This document shows positions 53,231-63,045 of a DNA stretch of 64,000 nt, one piece after another (the first letter of the stretch is position 1; each line of letters starts with the position of its first letter). This DNA comes from Hyphomicrobiales bacterium (GTDB lineage Bacteria; Pseudomonadota; Alphaproteobacteria; Rhizobiales; Rhizobiaceae), in assembly GCA_900471515.1 (NCBI GenBank), contig UCFC01000003.1:1-64000 (forward strand). The letters are read 5' to 3'. The translations under genes and the position numbers were made by a program. The notes beneath the pieces are model-generated. The model did not search any database. It was given only the letters and a program-made list of their open reading frames with translations, and was not told the DNA's origin.

Positions 53231-54241
53231 TCAGATGAGCTTTGCGAAGGCCACGGCCGTGTCGGCCATGCGGTTGGAGAAGCCCCATTCGTTGTCGTAC
53301 CAGGTGAGGATACGAACGAAATTGCCTTCCATCACCTTGGTCTGGTCGATCGCGAAGATCGAGGAGTGGTTGTCGTGGTTGAAGTCACGCGAAACCAGCG
53401 GCTCCTCGGTGTAACCGAGAACACCCTTCAGCGCGCCGTTGGACGCGGCCTTGATGGCTTCGTTGATTTCGGCAACCGTCGTGGCCTTCTTGGCAACGAA
53501 CTTGAAGTCGACGACCGAGACGTTCGGGGTCGGAACGCGGATCGAGGTGCCGTCGAGCTTGCCCTTCAGGTGCGGCAGGACGAGGCCGACAGCCTTGGCA
53601 GCACCCGTCGACGTCGGGATCATCGAGAGAGCGGCAGCGCGGGCGCGGTACAGATCCTTGTGCATCTGGTCGAGCGACGGCTGGTCGTTGGTGTAGGAGT
53701 GGATGGTCGTCATGAAGCCGTGGTCGATGCCGACGGCGTCGTCGAGAACCTTCACGACCGGCACCAGGCAGTTGGTGGTGCAGGAAGCGTTGGAGATGAC
53801 CATGTGCTCCTTGGTGAGCTGGGTATGGTTGACGCCGAAGACGACCGTCAGGTCAGCGCCGTCGGCGGGAGCCGAAACGATAACGCGCTTGGCGCCGGCC
53901 GTCAGGTGAGCGGCGGCCTTGTCGCGGGCGGTGAAGATGCCGGTGCATTCCATGGCGATATCGACACCCAGTTCCTTGTGGGGAAGCGTTGCCGGATCCT
54001 TGATGGCCGTGACCTTGATCGGCTTGCCGTTGCCGACGATGATCGTGTCGCCTTCAACCTTCACGGTCGCCGGGAAGCGGCCATGGATCGAATCGTAACG
54101 GAGCAGGTGGGCGTTGGTTTCGACCGGGCCGAGGTCGTTGATGGCGACGACTTCGATGTCGGTGCGGCCGGATTCAACGATGGCGCGAAGAACGTTGCGG
54201 CCGATACGCCCGAAACCGTTGATGGCAACCTTGACTGTCAT
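53231..54241 (-). CDS. gap: Glyceraldehyde-3-phosphate dehydrogenase, type I
   Basis: A 336-residue enzyme of glycolysis/gluconeogenesis. Motifs: [11 protein letters not shown] (NAD-binding), the catalytic cysteine in SNASCTTNC (Cys154) and [10 protein letters not shown] with the base His. AINDLG at the end of strand 2 suits NAD. The GGGAG ribosome binding site is correctly spaced for ATG 54241, whereas it is too close to the ATG at 54247. It is 66 bp downstream of tkt on the same strand, so they are probably cotranscribed. Confidence 0.97.
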   Translation of the reverse strand: MTVKVAINGFGRIGRNVLRAIVESGRTDIEVVAINDLGPVETNAHLLRYDSIHGRFPATVKVEGDTIIVGNGKPIKVTAIKDPATLPHKELGVDIAMECTGIFTARDKAAAHLTAGAKRVIVSAPADGADLTVVFGVNHTQLTKEHMVISNASCTTNCLVPVVKVLDDAVGIDHGFMTTIHSYTNDQPSLDQMHKDLYRARAAALSMIPTSTGAAKAVGLVLPHLKGKLDGTSIRVPTPNVSVVDFKFVAKKATTVAEINEAIKAASNGALKGVLGYTEEPLVSRDFNHDNHSSIFAIDQTKVMEGNFVRILTWYDNEWGFSNRMADTAVAFAKLI

Positions 54242-54307
54242 GTTCATTCACTCCCTAGAGATTGGGATTGCGGATAGTAGTTGAGGAAGTGCCCGAAGGC
54301 ACTCCCC

Positions 54308-56281
54308 TTAGAGCTTGGCTTCCGCCGCGGCGACGACGGCGTCGGCAGTGATGCCGAAATGCTCGAAGACCTTCTTGGCCGGACCGGAGGCGCCGAAGCC
54401 CTTCATGCCGATGAAAGTACCTTCCGGGCCGATGAAGGCATCCCAGCCCTCGCGAACCGCCGCTTCGACGGCGATCTTGACCGGCGAGTTGCCGATGACG
54501 TCCTTGCGATAGGCTTCCGGCTGCTCGAAGAAGAGTTCCGTGCAGGGAACGGAGACGACGCGGGTGCTGACACCCTTGCCTTCCAGCGTTGCGCGGGCGG
54601 CAACGGCGAGTTCCACTTCCGAACCGGAGGCGAAGATCGTGACCTTGGCGTCGGCATTGCCGGCCAGCGTATAGGCGCCGAGTTCGCAGAGGTTCTTCTC
54701 ATTATATTCTGTGCGGACCGTCGTCAGGTTCTGGCGCGTCAGTGCCAGAGCGGACGGATGATCCTTGCTCTTCATGGCGATCTGCCAGCACTCGGCGGTT
54801 TCAACCGCATCCGCCGGGCGGAACACATGCAGGTTCGGCACGGCGCGCAGGCCGGCGATCTGCTCGACCGGCTGATGGGTCGGGCCGTCTTCGCCGACGC
54901 CGATCGAATCGTGGGTGAGCACGTGGATGACGCGGATGCCCATGAGCGCGGCAAGGCGGATCGGCGGACGGCAATAGTCCGAGAAGATCAGGAAGCCGCC
55001 GCCGTAGGGGATGAGGCCACCGTGCAGCGCGATACCGTTCATGGCAGAGGCCATGCCGTGTTCGCGGATACCCCAGTGCATGTAGCGGCCTGCGAAATCC
55101 GTCGGCGTGATCGAATGCATCTGGCTGGTCTTGGTGTTGTTCGACGGCGTCAGGTCGGCAGAGCCGCCGAGCGTTTCCGGCACGAAGCCGTTGATGACTT
55201 CGAGTGCATCTTCGGATGCCTTGCGGGAGGCGATTGTCGGCTTGGTTTCGGCAAGCTTCTTCTTGTAGTCGTCGATGGCCTTGTCGAAGCCTTCCGGCAG
55301 GTCGCCGGCGAAACGGCGGGTGAACTCGGCCTTGGCCGGCGACTTGGCAAGCGTTTCTTCCCAGGCCTTGACGATATTGTCAGAGCGGGTGCCGGCGGCG
55401 CGCCATGCATCGAGCACGTCGGACGGGACGACGAAGGGCTCGTAATCCCAGTTCAGCGCCTTGCGGGTGGCGGCGATTTCGTCGGCGCCGAGCGGATTGC
55501 CGTGCACCTTGTGGGTGCCCTGCTTGTTCGGAGCGCCGAAGCCGATGACGGTCTTGCAGGCGATGAAGGTCGGGCGGTCGGACTTGTGGGCGGCTTCGAT
55601 CGCCTCGGCGATGGCGGCCTGGTCGTGACCGTCGATCTCGATCGTGTTCCAGTGAACGGCCTTGAAACGGGCGATCTGGTCGGTCGAGTCCGACAGCGAG
55701 ACGGCGCCGTCGATGGTGATCGAGTTGTTGTCCCAGAATAGGATCAGCTTGTTCAGCTTCAGGTGGCCGGCAAGCGCGATCGCCTCATGGCTGATGCCTT
55801 CCATCAGGCAGCCGTCGCCGTTGATGACGTAGGTATAGTGATCCTGCAGTTCCGGACCGAATTCCTCGCGCAGCTTGCGCTCCGCAATCGCCATGCCGAC
55901 GGCATTGGCAATGCCCTGGCCGAGCGGGCCGGTGGTGGTTTCGATGCCGGTGGCATGACCATATTCCGGATGGCCGGCGGTCTTGGAGCCGAGCTGGCGG
56001 AACTGCTTCAGGTCCTCGATGGACATGTCCGGATAGCCGGTCAGATAGAGCAGCGAATAGAGCAGCATCGATCCGTGGCCGGCAGAGAGCACGAAGCGGT
56101 CGCGGTTCGGCCAATGCGGCTTCTTGGGGTCGAAGCGGAGATATTTGGTGAAGAGGACCGTTGCCACATCCGCCATGCCCATCGGCATGCCCGGGTGGCC
56201 GGAATTCGCCTTTTCGACAGCATCCATGGAGAGGAAACGGATCGCATTCGCCATCCGGTCGTTTTGTTCGCGTGAGGTCAT
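54308..56281 (-). CDS. tkt: Transketolase
   Basis: A 657-residue thiamine diphosphate enzyme that moves two-carbon ketol units in the pentose phosphate pathway. Signatures are [10 protein letters not shown] near residue 25, [14 protein letters not shown], the cofactor loop [13 protein letters not shown] near 155 and [11 protein letters not shown] near 470. Full family length. It begins the tkt-gap unit; the gap upstream to the divergent DUF4164 gene is 331 bp. Confidence 0.97.
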   Translation of the reverse strand: MTSREQNDRMANAIRFLSMDAVEKANSGHPGMPMGMADVATVLFTKYLRFDPKKPHWPNRDRFVLSAGHGSMLLYSLLYLTGYPDMSIEDLKQFRQLGSKTAGHPEYGHATGIETTTGPLGQGIANAVGMAIAERKLREEFGPELQDHYTYVINGDGCLMEGISHEAIALAGHLKLNKLILFWDNNSITIDGAVSLSDSTDQIARFKAVHWNTIEIDGHDQAAIAEAIEAAHKSDRPTFIACKTVIGFGAPNKQGTHKVHGNPLGADEIAATRKALNWDYEPFVVPSDVLDAWRAAGTRSDNIVKAWEETLAKSPAKAEFTRRFAGDLPEGFDKAIDDYKKKLAETKPTIASRKASEDALEVINGFVPETLGGSADLTPSNNTKTSQMHSITPTDFAGRYMHWGIREHGMASAMNGIALHGGLIPYGGGFLIFSDYCRPPIRLAALMGIRVIHVLTHDSIGVGEDGPTHQPVEQIAGLRAVPNLHVFRPADAVETAECWQIAMKSKDHPSALALTRQNLTTVRTEYNEKNLCELGAYTLAGNADAKVTIFASGSEVELAVAARATLEGKGVSTRVVSVPCTELFFEQPEAYRKDVIGNSPVKIAVEAAVREGWDAFIGPEGTFIGMKGFGASGPAKKVFEHFGITADAVVAAAEAKL

Positions 56282-56518
56282 GGCTTTTCCGCTGGTTCCG
56301 GGTTGGGGATGGCCTCGAGCCTGCCAAGACCATCAAAGAGAGCGGTCGAGACATAGCAGTTGGAACGGCCAAGTCAACAAAATGGAAGCCGTTTAGAGGC
56401 CGGGTGCGACGATTTTTGACATTTGACCGTCAGGTTTTACAAAAGACGAATTTTGTGTGACGGACTTGTGTAAATCGCTCATCCACAGAATAGGGCGGGT
56501 GCGGGCAGGGCGGCTTTA

Positions 56519-56548
56519 TTGACGTGTTCCAGCCTAGCTGCATATCCT
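56519..56548 (+). promoter_or_regulatory. Candidate promoter of DUF4164-zapA
   Basis: TTGACG (56519-56524) and TATCCT (56543-56548) are 18 bp apart, 65 bp upstream of the DUF4164 ATG. The 331-bp gap (56282-56612) holds no gene. It is the only good -35/-10 pair seen on the plus strand there. Assignment is by consensus. Confidence 0.45.
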
Positions 56549-56612
56549 TTTGAAAATACAGGATCGGCAGCAGGGGCCGATTCGCGGGTCTTGCGCGGGG
56601 AACCGGAAAGAC

Positions 56613-56888
56613 ATGACGCCCAACGGCAAAACCATCGAAGCTGCGCTTACGGAGCTCAAACAGGCAATCTCGGGCCTCGAGAACGCCGTCGACATGCGTA
56701 TCGAGCGCCAGCGCGAGCAGGGCGAGATCGAGGGCGAGGTTCGTCGCGTCCATGCCGACCGTTCACGCCTTGCCCAGGAGCTCGACCAAGCCGAGTTCCG
56801 CGCAAACCGGCTGGAAGAGGTCAATCGCGAGGTTTCGCGCCGGCTCGTGACGGCGATGGAAACGATCCGCGCGGTGCTTGACCGCTAA
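56613..56888 (+). CDS. DUF4164 coiled-coil protein
   Basis: A 91-residue, almost wholly helical protein: KTIEAALTELKQAISGLENAVDMRIERQREQGEIEGEVRRVHADRSRLAQELDQAEFRANRLEEVNREVSRRL gives a long coiled coil. The family is unassigned in function but is conserved next to zapA in rhizobia, suggesting a part in division. ATG 56613 is chosen from the GGAAAG upstream. It is followed 15 bp later by zapA. Confidence 0.85.
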   Translation: MTPNGKTIEAALTELKQAISGLENAVDMRIERQREQGEIEGEVRRVHADRSRLAQELDQAEFRANRLEEVNREVSRRLVTAMETIRAVLDR

Positions 56889-56903
56889 GAGGACTTGGAA
56901 GAC

Positions 56904-57281
56904 ATGGCGCAGGTAACGGTGACGATCGACGGCAAGGCCTATCGCATGGCCTGCGAAGAAGGGCAGGAAGATCACCTGACCGACCTTGCGACCCGCTTCG
57001 ACCGCTATGTCGGCCATCTCAAGGGGCAGTTCGGCGAGATCGGCGATCTCAGGATCACCGTGATGGCCGGTATCATGGTGATGGACGAGATTTCGGAGCT
57101 GACGCGGCGCGTCGCCGGGCTGGAATCCGAGCTGGAGACGCTGCGCAGCAACCGGGACACCGTGCTTGCCGCCACAGCGCGCACCGAGGAGGGCATTGCG
57201 GCGGCGCTTTCGGAAGTGACCAGCCGAATTCAGGGCATTACCGACAAGCTCAACGGCCGTACGCCCGCCGAGCTTAATTAA
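56904..57281 (+). CDS. zapA: Cell division protein ZapA
   Basis: A 125-residue ZapA, which binds and cross-links FtsZ filaments at mid-cell. The N-terminal domain MAQVTVTIDGKAYRMACEEGQEDHLTDLATRFDRYV is typical, and a C-terminal coiled coil follows (ELTRRVAGLESELETLRSNRD). The start at 56904 has GGAAGAC upstream. It is cotranscribed with DUF4164 and is followed by the 6S-like RNA region, the usual order in alphaproteobacteria. Confidence 0.93.
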   Translation: MAQVTVTIDGKAYRMACEEGQEDHLTDLATRFDRYVGHLKGQFGEIGDLRITVMAGIMVMDEISELTRRVAGLESELETLRSNRDTVLAATARTEEGIAAALSEVTSRIQGITDKLNGRTPAELN

Positions 57282-57340
57282 TTTGAGACAGCACCGCTGC
57301 CCCACTGGTGCGGCGAGATAAATGCCCCTATATTCGCGGT

Positions 57341-57480
57341 CGCGGTCTGTGCTTCTCGACAGGAACAAATGAATCCTCGGGGCCATACCCGATCCTTAGG
57401 GAGCTGTCCCTGTCCGGGCTCGTGGGTCTGGACACACGGCGCCCACCTACTTTCGTAGGCGCCCAGGATCGAAAGTTTCC
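57341..57480 (+). ncRNA. ssrS: 6S RNA (approximate ends)
   Basis: The 283-bp gap after zapA has the sequence pattern of alphaproteobacterial 6S RNA: a TCGGGGCC...CCCGA hairpin (about 57404-57420 region), GGGAGCTGTCCC, the central bulge region with TGGGTCTGGACACACGG, and the terminal GGCGCC...GGCGCC hairpin with a TTTC apical loop at about 57439-57463. A TATATT box lies at 57329-57334, just upstream. 6S RNA binds sigma-70 RNA polymerase. Position after zapA agrees with other alphaproteobacteria. Ends are estimates of +/-20 bases. Confidence 0.72.
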
Positions 57481-57564
57481 ACCGGTTGTCATGGATCGCA
57501 CTTCTCTCGTTTCGGCCCGGTTCTTTTCAATCGGCCGGGCACGTCTCCCCAAAAGGCTTCGTTG

Positions 57565-58122
57565 TCAGTCGCCCGGTGGTTCCATCCATCCGGTAAGCCT
57601 TGCCCAATCGTAGGCGCCGTCCATGATGATATCGAAGACCGGATCCTTGATGTCGTAATAGGCATCGGCATTGTCGGGAAAGAAGCCGGCGAGGCGCTGT
57701 TTGATCAGCCCGTAGGCGGCGGCAGCCGTCGGATGGGCGCGCAGGAAGTCCCGGCAGAGGAGCGCGTAGCGCTGATTGAAGCGCCCCTTTTCCCGAACGT
57801 GGATGTTCGCAGTGCGGCCGGTGCTTTTGAAGTAGCGTTTCCTCAACTCGTTTTCGGCCAGATCGAGACCGGGCGGGCAATGATCCGCCACGATCGAGCG
57901 GCTTTTGAACCCTTCGCGCTCAAACGCCGTTTCATCGACCAAGTTAAGCGTATCGACGCTGACCTGAATATCGATGATGTCCTTCGCCGCGAGGCCGGGC
58001 ACCGCGGTAGAACCGATGTGGTGGATCGTTGCGCCAGCGGGCGCGACGCGCAAGATGGCCTGCTTCAGGTCTGCGAAGTCGTCGAGCCAGCTCTGTCGTG
58101 GCGGATGAATTTCTATCGGCAT
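57565..58122 (-). CDS. GrpB/DUF-type nucleotidyltransferase-fold protein
   Basis: A 185-residue protein of the GrpB family (nucleotidyltransferase superfamily). The characteristic HHIGSTAVPGLAAKDIIDIQVSV motif carries the G-S-T and the paired acidic positions of the fold. Later RFNQRYALLCRDFLRAHP and AYYDIKDPVFDIIM are typical. No activity is established for the family. It is on the minus strand, 84 bp past the 6S-like RNA, and follows the LysR gene at a 62-bp distance. Confidence 0.88.
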   Translation of the reverse strand: MPIEIHPPRQSWLDDFADLKQAILRVAPAGATIHHIGSTAVPGLAAKDIIDIQVSVDTLNLVDETAFEREGFKSRSIVADHCPPGLDLAENELRKRYFKSTGRTANIHVREKGRFNQRYALLCRDFLRAHPTAAAAYGLIKQRLAGFFPDNADAYYDIKDPVFDIIMDGAYDWARLTGWMEPPGD

Positions 58123-58184
58123 GAAGCGCTCGTTATGCTTGGCCCATGACGGGGCGATGACGGCGGTTCGCTGTCCCGGCCTCT

Positions 58185-59081
58185 TTACCTGATGTTTCTG
58201 ACCAGGAAATCGATGAAGGCGCGAATGCGGGCGGCAAGATGCTCGTGACCGGGATAGACGGCGTGGATGAGCTCGATATCCTCGGCGTTATAGGCTTCCA
58301 ACACGGGTACCAGCGTTCCGGCATCGATATCCGGCTGCACATGGAACTGGCCGACGCGGGCGAGGCCGAGACCGGCGATGCAGAGACTACGCGCGGTCGG
58401 TCCGTTGTTGGTTTCGAGATTGCCGAAGACGGGTCTCGAAAAACGGTCGCCATTCCCGGGATCACGAAACGGCCATTCCTCCGCGGTCGAGCGGAAGCTG
58501 AAGGTAAGGCAGTTGTGGCGGTCGAGATCCTCGGGGCTTTCCGGCATGCCTGCTCTTTTCAGATAGTCGGGGGAGGCGACGATGACGCGGCGGCTTTCGA
58601 GCAGCTTGCGGGCCTTCAGCGAGGAGTCGCGCAGGGCGCCAGAGCGGATGGCGATATCGGCGCGCTCGCCAACAATGTCTATGATGCCGTCGCTGAGGGC
58701 GAGGTCGAGATCGACTTCCGGATAGAGTTTGAGGAAATCCGGCACCAGCGGCACGATGTAGCGCACGCCGAAGGCGACGGAGGCGCTGACGCGCAGGCGC
58801 CCGCGCGCTGCCGTCGTGCCGCCGGCCGAAACCGCACGTTCCGTCTCCTCGATGTCGGCGAGGATGCGGCGGGAACGTTCGAGATAGATTTCCCCTTCAG
58901 GCGTCAGTTGCAGGGCGCGGGTGGTGCGCACCAGCAAACGCGTGCCAAGTCGGTCCTCCAGCCGGGTGATGAGCTTGCTGACGGCGGAGGGCGAGAGCTT
59001 GAGCTTGCGACCGGCGGCCGAAAAGCTCCTGAGCGCGGCCACCTGCACAAAAACATCCATCTCGCCGATCCGGTTGTCCAT
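58185..59081 (-). CDS. LysR family transcriptional regulator
   Basis: A 298-residue LysR protein: N-terminal HTH (FSAAGRKLKLSPSAVSKLITRLEDRLGTRLLVRTTRALQLTPEGEIY) and a C-terminal ligand-binding domain from about residue 92. The start at 59081 (MDNRIGEMDVFVQVAAL) fits the family; a longer form would reach across the promoter region. It is divergent from an MFS transporter-aldo/keto reductase pair, which it probably controls; the 116-bp gap has AT-rich short dyads such as GAATTGAATTC-type sequence near 59094-59104. Confidence 0.93.
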   Translation of the reverse strand: MDNRIGEMDVFVQVAALRSFSAAGRKLKLSPSAVSKLITRLEDRLGTRLLVRTTRALQLTPEGEIYLERSRRILADIEETERAVSAGGTTAARGRLRVSASVAFGVRYIVPLVPDFLKLYPEVDLDLALSDGIIDIVGERADIAIRSGALRDSSLKARKLLESRRVIVASPDYLKRAGMPESPEDLDRHNCLTFSFRSTAEEWPFRDPGNGDRFSRPVFGNLETNNGPTARSLCIAGLGLARVGQFHVQPDIDAGTLVPVLEAYNAEDIELIHAVYPGHEHLAARIRAFIDFLVRNIR

Positions 59082-59197
59082 CTGTTTCCCATCTTGAATT
59101 GAATTCACAACTGTTGAGCCATTATAGGTGATTATCGAACAAGTGCGCCACGCCCATATTCCGGCCCGAACAAGAACCAAACCATCGGGTCACTCTC

Positions 59198-60391
59198 ATG
59201 CCACTTGCTCTCTTTGCGTTGACGATCGCAGCCTATGCGATCGGCACGACGGAATTCGTCATCGTCGGCCTGCTGCCGACGGTTGCCAACGACCTCCACA
59301 TCACCCTGCCGCTCGCCGGCCTCATCGTCAGCGTCTATGCGCTTGGCGTCACCTTCGGCGCGCCCATCCTGACGGCACTGACCGGACGGATCGAGCGCAA
59401 GCCGCTTCTGCTCGGGCTGATGGCGCTCTTCATCGTCGGCCATATCATCGCCGCGCTCAGCCCCGGTTATGAAGTGCTGCTGATTGCGCGCGTCGTCTCG
59501 GCTTTTTCGCATGGCGTCTTCTTCTCCGTCGGCTCGACGATCGCTGCCGATCTGGTGCCGGAAAACCGCCGCGCGTCGGCCATCGCCATGATGTTCATGG
59601 GGCTGACGGTCGCTATCGTGACCGGCGTGCCGCTCGGCACCTTCATCGGCCAGACCTTCGGCTGGCGCACAACTTTTGCCGTCGTTGCCGGCCTCGGTGT
59701 CGTTGCCTTCGCAGGCATTGCCTTGCTGCTGCCGTCCAATCTCAAGAAGGCTCCGCCTGCCGGTATCGGCGAACAGATCCGCGTGCTTGCCACGGGCCGG
59801 CTGCTGCTCGTCTATGCGATGACGGCGCTCGGATACGGCGGCACTTTCGTCGCCTTCACCTTCCTTGCGCCGATCCTCGAGCAGATCACCGGTTTTGCCT
59901 CCTCCGCCGTCGGTCTGATCCTCATGCTCTATGGCGTGGCGATCGCTGTCGGCAACGTCGTCGGCGGGCGTATCTCAAACCGCGATCCCGTCAAGGCGCT
60001 GACCTTCCTGTTCATCGCCCAGACGCTTGTGCTTGCGCTTTTCGGCTTCACCGCCGTTTCGCCCTGGCTGACCATCCCCACGCTCGCGGTCCTCGGCTTC
60101 CTGTCCTTTGCCAATGTTCCCGGCCTGCAGCTCTACGTCGTGCAGCTGGCGCGCCAGCTGCGGCCGAATGCGGTCGATGTCGCCTCGGCGCTCAATATCG
60201 CCGCCTTCAACCTCGGCATTGCCATGGGTGCCTGGATCGGCGGTCTGGTGGTCGAATCCCGATTCGGCCTGGGCGCCACTCCGTTCGTTGCCGCGGGTCT
60301 CGTCACCGTTGCCCTTGGCCTCACCATAAGGAGCGGCGCGCTTGATCGCCGCTCCGTCCCGGCCGCAGCCGTAGCCGGCAGCGCGGCCTGA
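59198..60391 (+). CDS. MFS transporter (AraJ/YdhP-like drug or sugar efflux)
   Basis: A 397-residue twelve-helix transporter. It opens PLALFALTIAAYAIGTTEFVIVGLLPTVANDL and has the GRIERKPLL motif A, ALSPGYEVLLIARVVSAFSHGVFFSVGST and the C-half GGRISNRDPVKAL. This pattern is that of the DHA1-type AraJ/arabinose-efflux group, which exports drugs or sugars. It is divergent from a LysR regulator and 25 bp upstream of an aldo/keto reductase gene. Confidence 0.9.
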   Translation: MPLALFALTIAAYAIGTTEFVIVGLLPTVANDLHITLPLAGLIVSVYALGVTFGAPILTALTGRIERKPLLLGLMALFIVGHIIAALSPGYEVLLIARVVSAFSHGVFFSVGSTIAADLVPENRRASAIAMMFMGLTVAIVTGVPLGTFIGQTFGWRTTFAVVAGLGVVAFAGIALLLPSNLKKAPPAGIGEQIRVLATGRLLLVYAMTALGYGGTFVAFTFLAPILEQITGFASSAVGLILMLYGVAIAVGNVVGGRISNRDPVKALTFLFIAQTLVLALFGFTAVSPWLTIPTLAVLGFLSFANVPGLQLYVVQLARQLRPNAVDVASALNIAAFNLGIAMGAWIGGLVVESRFGLGATPFVAAGLVTVALGLTIRSGALDRRSVPAAAVAGSAA

Positions 60392-60416
60392 TTTCTCACC
60401 TTCGAAAGGAAAAAGC

Positions 60417-61247
60417 ATGACATTCACCAGCGCCAACGGCGTCTCCATTCCCGCCCTCGGTTTCGGCACCTTCCGCGTGCCGGGACCGGATGCCGAACGC
60501 ATGGTCTCGCATGTGCTCGCCAGCGGTTATCGTCATATCGATACGGCGCAGATCTACGGTAACGAGGCCGATGTCGGCGAGGGGATACGCCGTTCGGGTG
60601 TCGCCCGCAGCGATATCTTCCTGACCACGAAGGTCTGGGTGGAAAATTACAGGCACGATGCTTTCCTCGCTTCGGTCGATGAAAGTCTTGGGAAGCTGAA
60701 GACGGACTATGTCGATCTGCTGCTGCTTCACTGGCCGAACGAAGCCGTGCCGCTTGCCGAGCAAATCGGCGCGCTGAACGAAGTCGCCAAGGCGGGAAAG
60801 GTGCGCCATATTGGCGTGTCGAACTTCAACACCGACCTGATGCGGCAGGCCGTGGCGCTCAGCAGTCAGCCGATCGTCACGAACCAGGTGGAATACCATC
60901 CCTATATCGACCAGACGCCGGTTCTGCGCGCCGCAAAGCAGCTCGATATGTCGGTGACGGCCTACTACGCCATGGCGGATGGCAAGGTGTTCGACGACGC
61001 GGTGTTGACGGCGATTGCCGCCCGGCACGGCAAGTCGGTTGCGCAGGTCGTGCTGCGCTGGATCGTGCAGCAGGGCGTGATCGCGCTCTCCAAGACGGTT
61101 TCGGAAAACCGCGCGAAGGAGAATGCGGCGGTCTTCGATTTCGAGCTGTCACCCGAGGAAATGGCGGCAATCCATGCGCTGGCGAGGCCTGACGGCCGGA
61201 TCGTCAGTCCGGAAGGGCTGGCGCCGGTGTGGGACAGGGTCGCCTAG
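60417..61247 (+). CDS. Aldo/keto reductase
   Basis: A 276-residue NADPH-dependent TIM-barrel reductase. The catalytic tetrad is visible: Asp in YRHIDTAQIYGNE (with the Tyr), Lys in IFLTTKVW and His in LLLLHWPNE. Cofactor-binding IALSKTVSENRAKEN near residue 225 is also present. AKRs of this form reduce aldehydes or 2,5-diketo-D-gluconate. A GAAAGGAAAA ribosome binding site precedes the ATG. It follows the MFS gene closely and is probably cotranscribed. Confidence 0.93.
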   Translation: MTFTSANGVSIPALGFGTFRVPGPDAERMVSHVLASGYRHIDTAQIYGNEADVGEGIRRSGVARSDIFLTTKVWVENYRHDAFLASVDESLGKLKTDYVDLLLLHWPNEAVPLAEQIGALNEVAKAGKVRHIGVSNFNTDLMRQAVALSSQPIVTNQVEYHPYIDQTPVLRAAKQLDMSVTAYYAMADGKVFDDAVLTAIAARHGKSVAQVVLRWIVQQGVIALSKTVSENRAKENAAVFDFELSPEEMAAIHALARPDGRIVSPEGLAPVWDRVA

Positions 61248-61306
61248 AACCGCTTCAGGAAACGGGGCCTGGCCCCGTCTCCGTATGGCGATTGCATTGT
61301 TGGAGC

Positions 61307-61333
61307 GGCGGCGGAGACGAATGATCCGCCGCC
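61307..61333. terminator. Hairpin between convergent AKR and phytase-like genes
   Basis: GGCGGCGGA (61307-61315) pairs with TCCGCCGCC (61325-61333), followed on the plus strand by GTTT. A second compact palindrome, ACGGGGCC-T-GGCCCCGT, lies at 61262-61278. Together they fill the 96-bp gap between convergent genes and probably end both transcripts. Confidence 0.6.
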
Positions 61334-61343
61334 GTTTGGCGAT

Positions 61344-62828
61344 TTACTTCCGCAGGCCCGGCAGGGTGACTTGATAGACCTGGAACATGGTATCGACATC
61401 GGCACCTCCGTCAGCCTTGTAGGCAGCGCCCACCTGGAAGCCGTCCTGGGTGAAGAAGTCGTTGTCGTTGGCGATGAAGAGGAAGTAGTCGTCGGGCAGG
61501 TTTGGGTCGAGAACGCTTGCAAGACCCATGGCTTCCCATTTTTCCGACAGGTCGTTCCTGTCGTTCGGTACGCCGTTATGAAGGCCGAAGCGGGCGAGAT
61601 CGGCCTTGTCGTTGATATCGATGAAGGGCGTCAGGCTGGCCGGCGTGATCGAAGCATCGACGATGCCCTTGGGCGCGACCGGCTTGTCGGCATCGAAATC
61701 CGTGCCGGCGATGTCGGTTGCACCCGACGTATCGACGATGCTGATGATGCGGTAGAGCGAAGTATCGTTTTTCAAACCCTGGCCGTTACCGCTGTCGCGG
61801 GCCAGCATCAGGAAGCTCGTATCGGATAGCGCGACGATTTCGCTCTGGGCGGCGACTGTCGTCTTGTCCTTGGCATCCTTGAAGACCGGGAGTGGAACGA
61901 CATATTCGTGCACCAGCTTCAAGTGATCGGGATCGGCAGCATCATAGACCATGGCACGGGTATTCTGGCGGGTCGCGCCGGAATCGCCACCGTCCTGACG
62001 GGCGGCCGATTGCAGCACGGCGACGATGAATTTGCCATCCGGCGTCATGGCCATGCCTTCGAGGCCCTGGTTGTTCTGGCGGCCGGTTTCGGGGTCCTTC
62101 GGATCGGGCGCGGAAGCGCCGGGGCCGGGATTGTTGGAAGCAAAGCTCAGCATGCCCTTGCGCATCGGCAGCAGTGCCTTCGGCGGCTGGGTTGCGCCGG
62201 TCAGCCGGCCGTCGGCCGAGAAACGGTAGATGTAGGGGCCATATTCGTCGCTGATGAACATGCTGCCGTCGGCCATGCGGATGATCGCTTCATTGTCGAG
62301 GGCGATCTTGCCGTTGGTTGCCTGCGGCAGCGCCGGAAAATCGCCCGACGGGGCGCGGACGCCGGATTCCGGGTCGAGGCCGGTCGTGTCATTGCCCTTG
62401 TCGTCGAGCAGCAGCATGGAATCGGCAAGTGTCGCCTTGACGCCGGACTGTTCCTTGCCGGCTTCAGGCGTGGCGCCCGGAGCAACCGGTGTGAACTCGA
62501 TCGACAGCGTGTTCAGGCGCGGGCGATAATCGGTGGTGCCGACGGCATTATAGCCGCGGTCCGGCAGCAGGTAGAGCGTGCCCTTGTAGGCAGCGCCATC
62601 CCTGGTCCAGGCGGCGGGGTCGATCGCCATGCCGGAGCCGGAGCCGAAGGTCTCGCCGAACTTGTCGCGCTGGTTGGCCGCGATGCGGCCGACGCCGACC
62701 AGGCCCTTGTTGACGAAGGCTGCGCCACCGACGGTGACGGAGCCGTCTGCAAAGGCGGCGGCGGGAAGGACGGCGGACGCCAGCAGCGCGGCCGTCAGCA
62801 GGCGCGTTGCAAATGAACTTGCGGTCAT
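61344..62828 (-). CDS. Exported phytase-like esterase family protein
   Basis: A 494-residue protein with a signal peptide (LLTAALLASAVLPAAAFA) and then a beta-propeller-type domain matching the 'esterase-like activity of phytase' family (PF13449): FGSGSGMAIDPAAW, YLLPDRGYNAVGTTDYRPRLN, ISDEYGPYIYRFSADGRL and EGMAMTPDGKFIVAVLQSA. The start at 62828 begins the signal peptide and has GAGGATA upstream. Function is unproven; the family has possible phosphate-releasing or esterase activity in the periplasm. Confidence 0.87.
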   Translation of the reverse strand: MTASSFATRLLTAALLASAVLPAAAFADGSVTVGGAAFVNKGLVGVGRIAANQRDKFGETFGSGSGMAIDPAAWTRDGAAYKGTLYLLPDRGYNAVGTTDYRPRLNTLSIEFTPVAPGATPEAGKEQSGVKATLADSMLLLDDKGNDTTGLDPESGVRAPSGDFPALPQATNGKIALDNEAIIRMADGSMFISDEYGPYIYRFSADGRLTGATQPPKALLPMRKGMLSFASNNPGPGASAPDPKDPETGRQNNQGLEGMAMTPDGKFIVAVLQSAARQDGGDSGATRQNTRAMVYDAADPDHLKLVHEYVVPLPVFKDAKDKTTVAAQSEIVALSDTSFLMLARDSGNGQGLKNDTSLYRIISIVDTSGATDIAGTDFDADKPVAPKGIVDASITPASLTPFIDINDKADLARFGLHNGVPNDRNDLSEKWEAMGLASVLDPNLPDDYFLFIANDNDFFTQDGFQVGAAYKADGGADVDTMFQVYQVTLPGLRK

Positions 62829-63045
62829 GATGGAAATATCCTCTCGGTCGAAAAGCGTTACCGAAACGGCGGCCGGCCGGCAGGCTGGACACCGCTTCAA
62901 ATGACACCCCGGCTTTGGATTCGATTTCCGGCCGGTACGCACAGACCGCGGATTTCGCCCTTATTCCCCGCCAGACCATCTAGGGTGCGAACGTGATATT
63001 CCGATGACGGTTTCCGTGAAGAGCGCGGCTTTTCTCCGAACTGGA

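Noticed and set aside
56479..56488. DnaA-box-like TCATCCACAG
   Set aside because: A single imperfect copy with no cluster, AT-rich unwinding region or partner genes of an origin.
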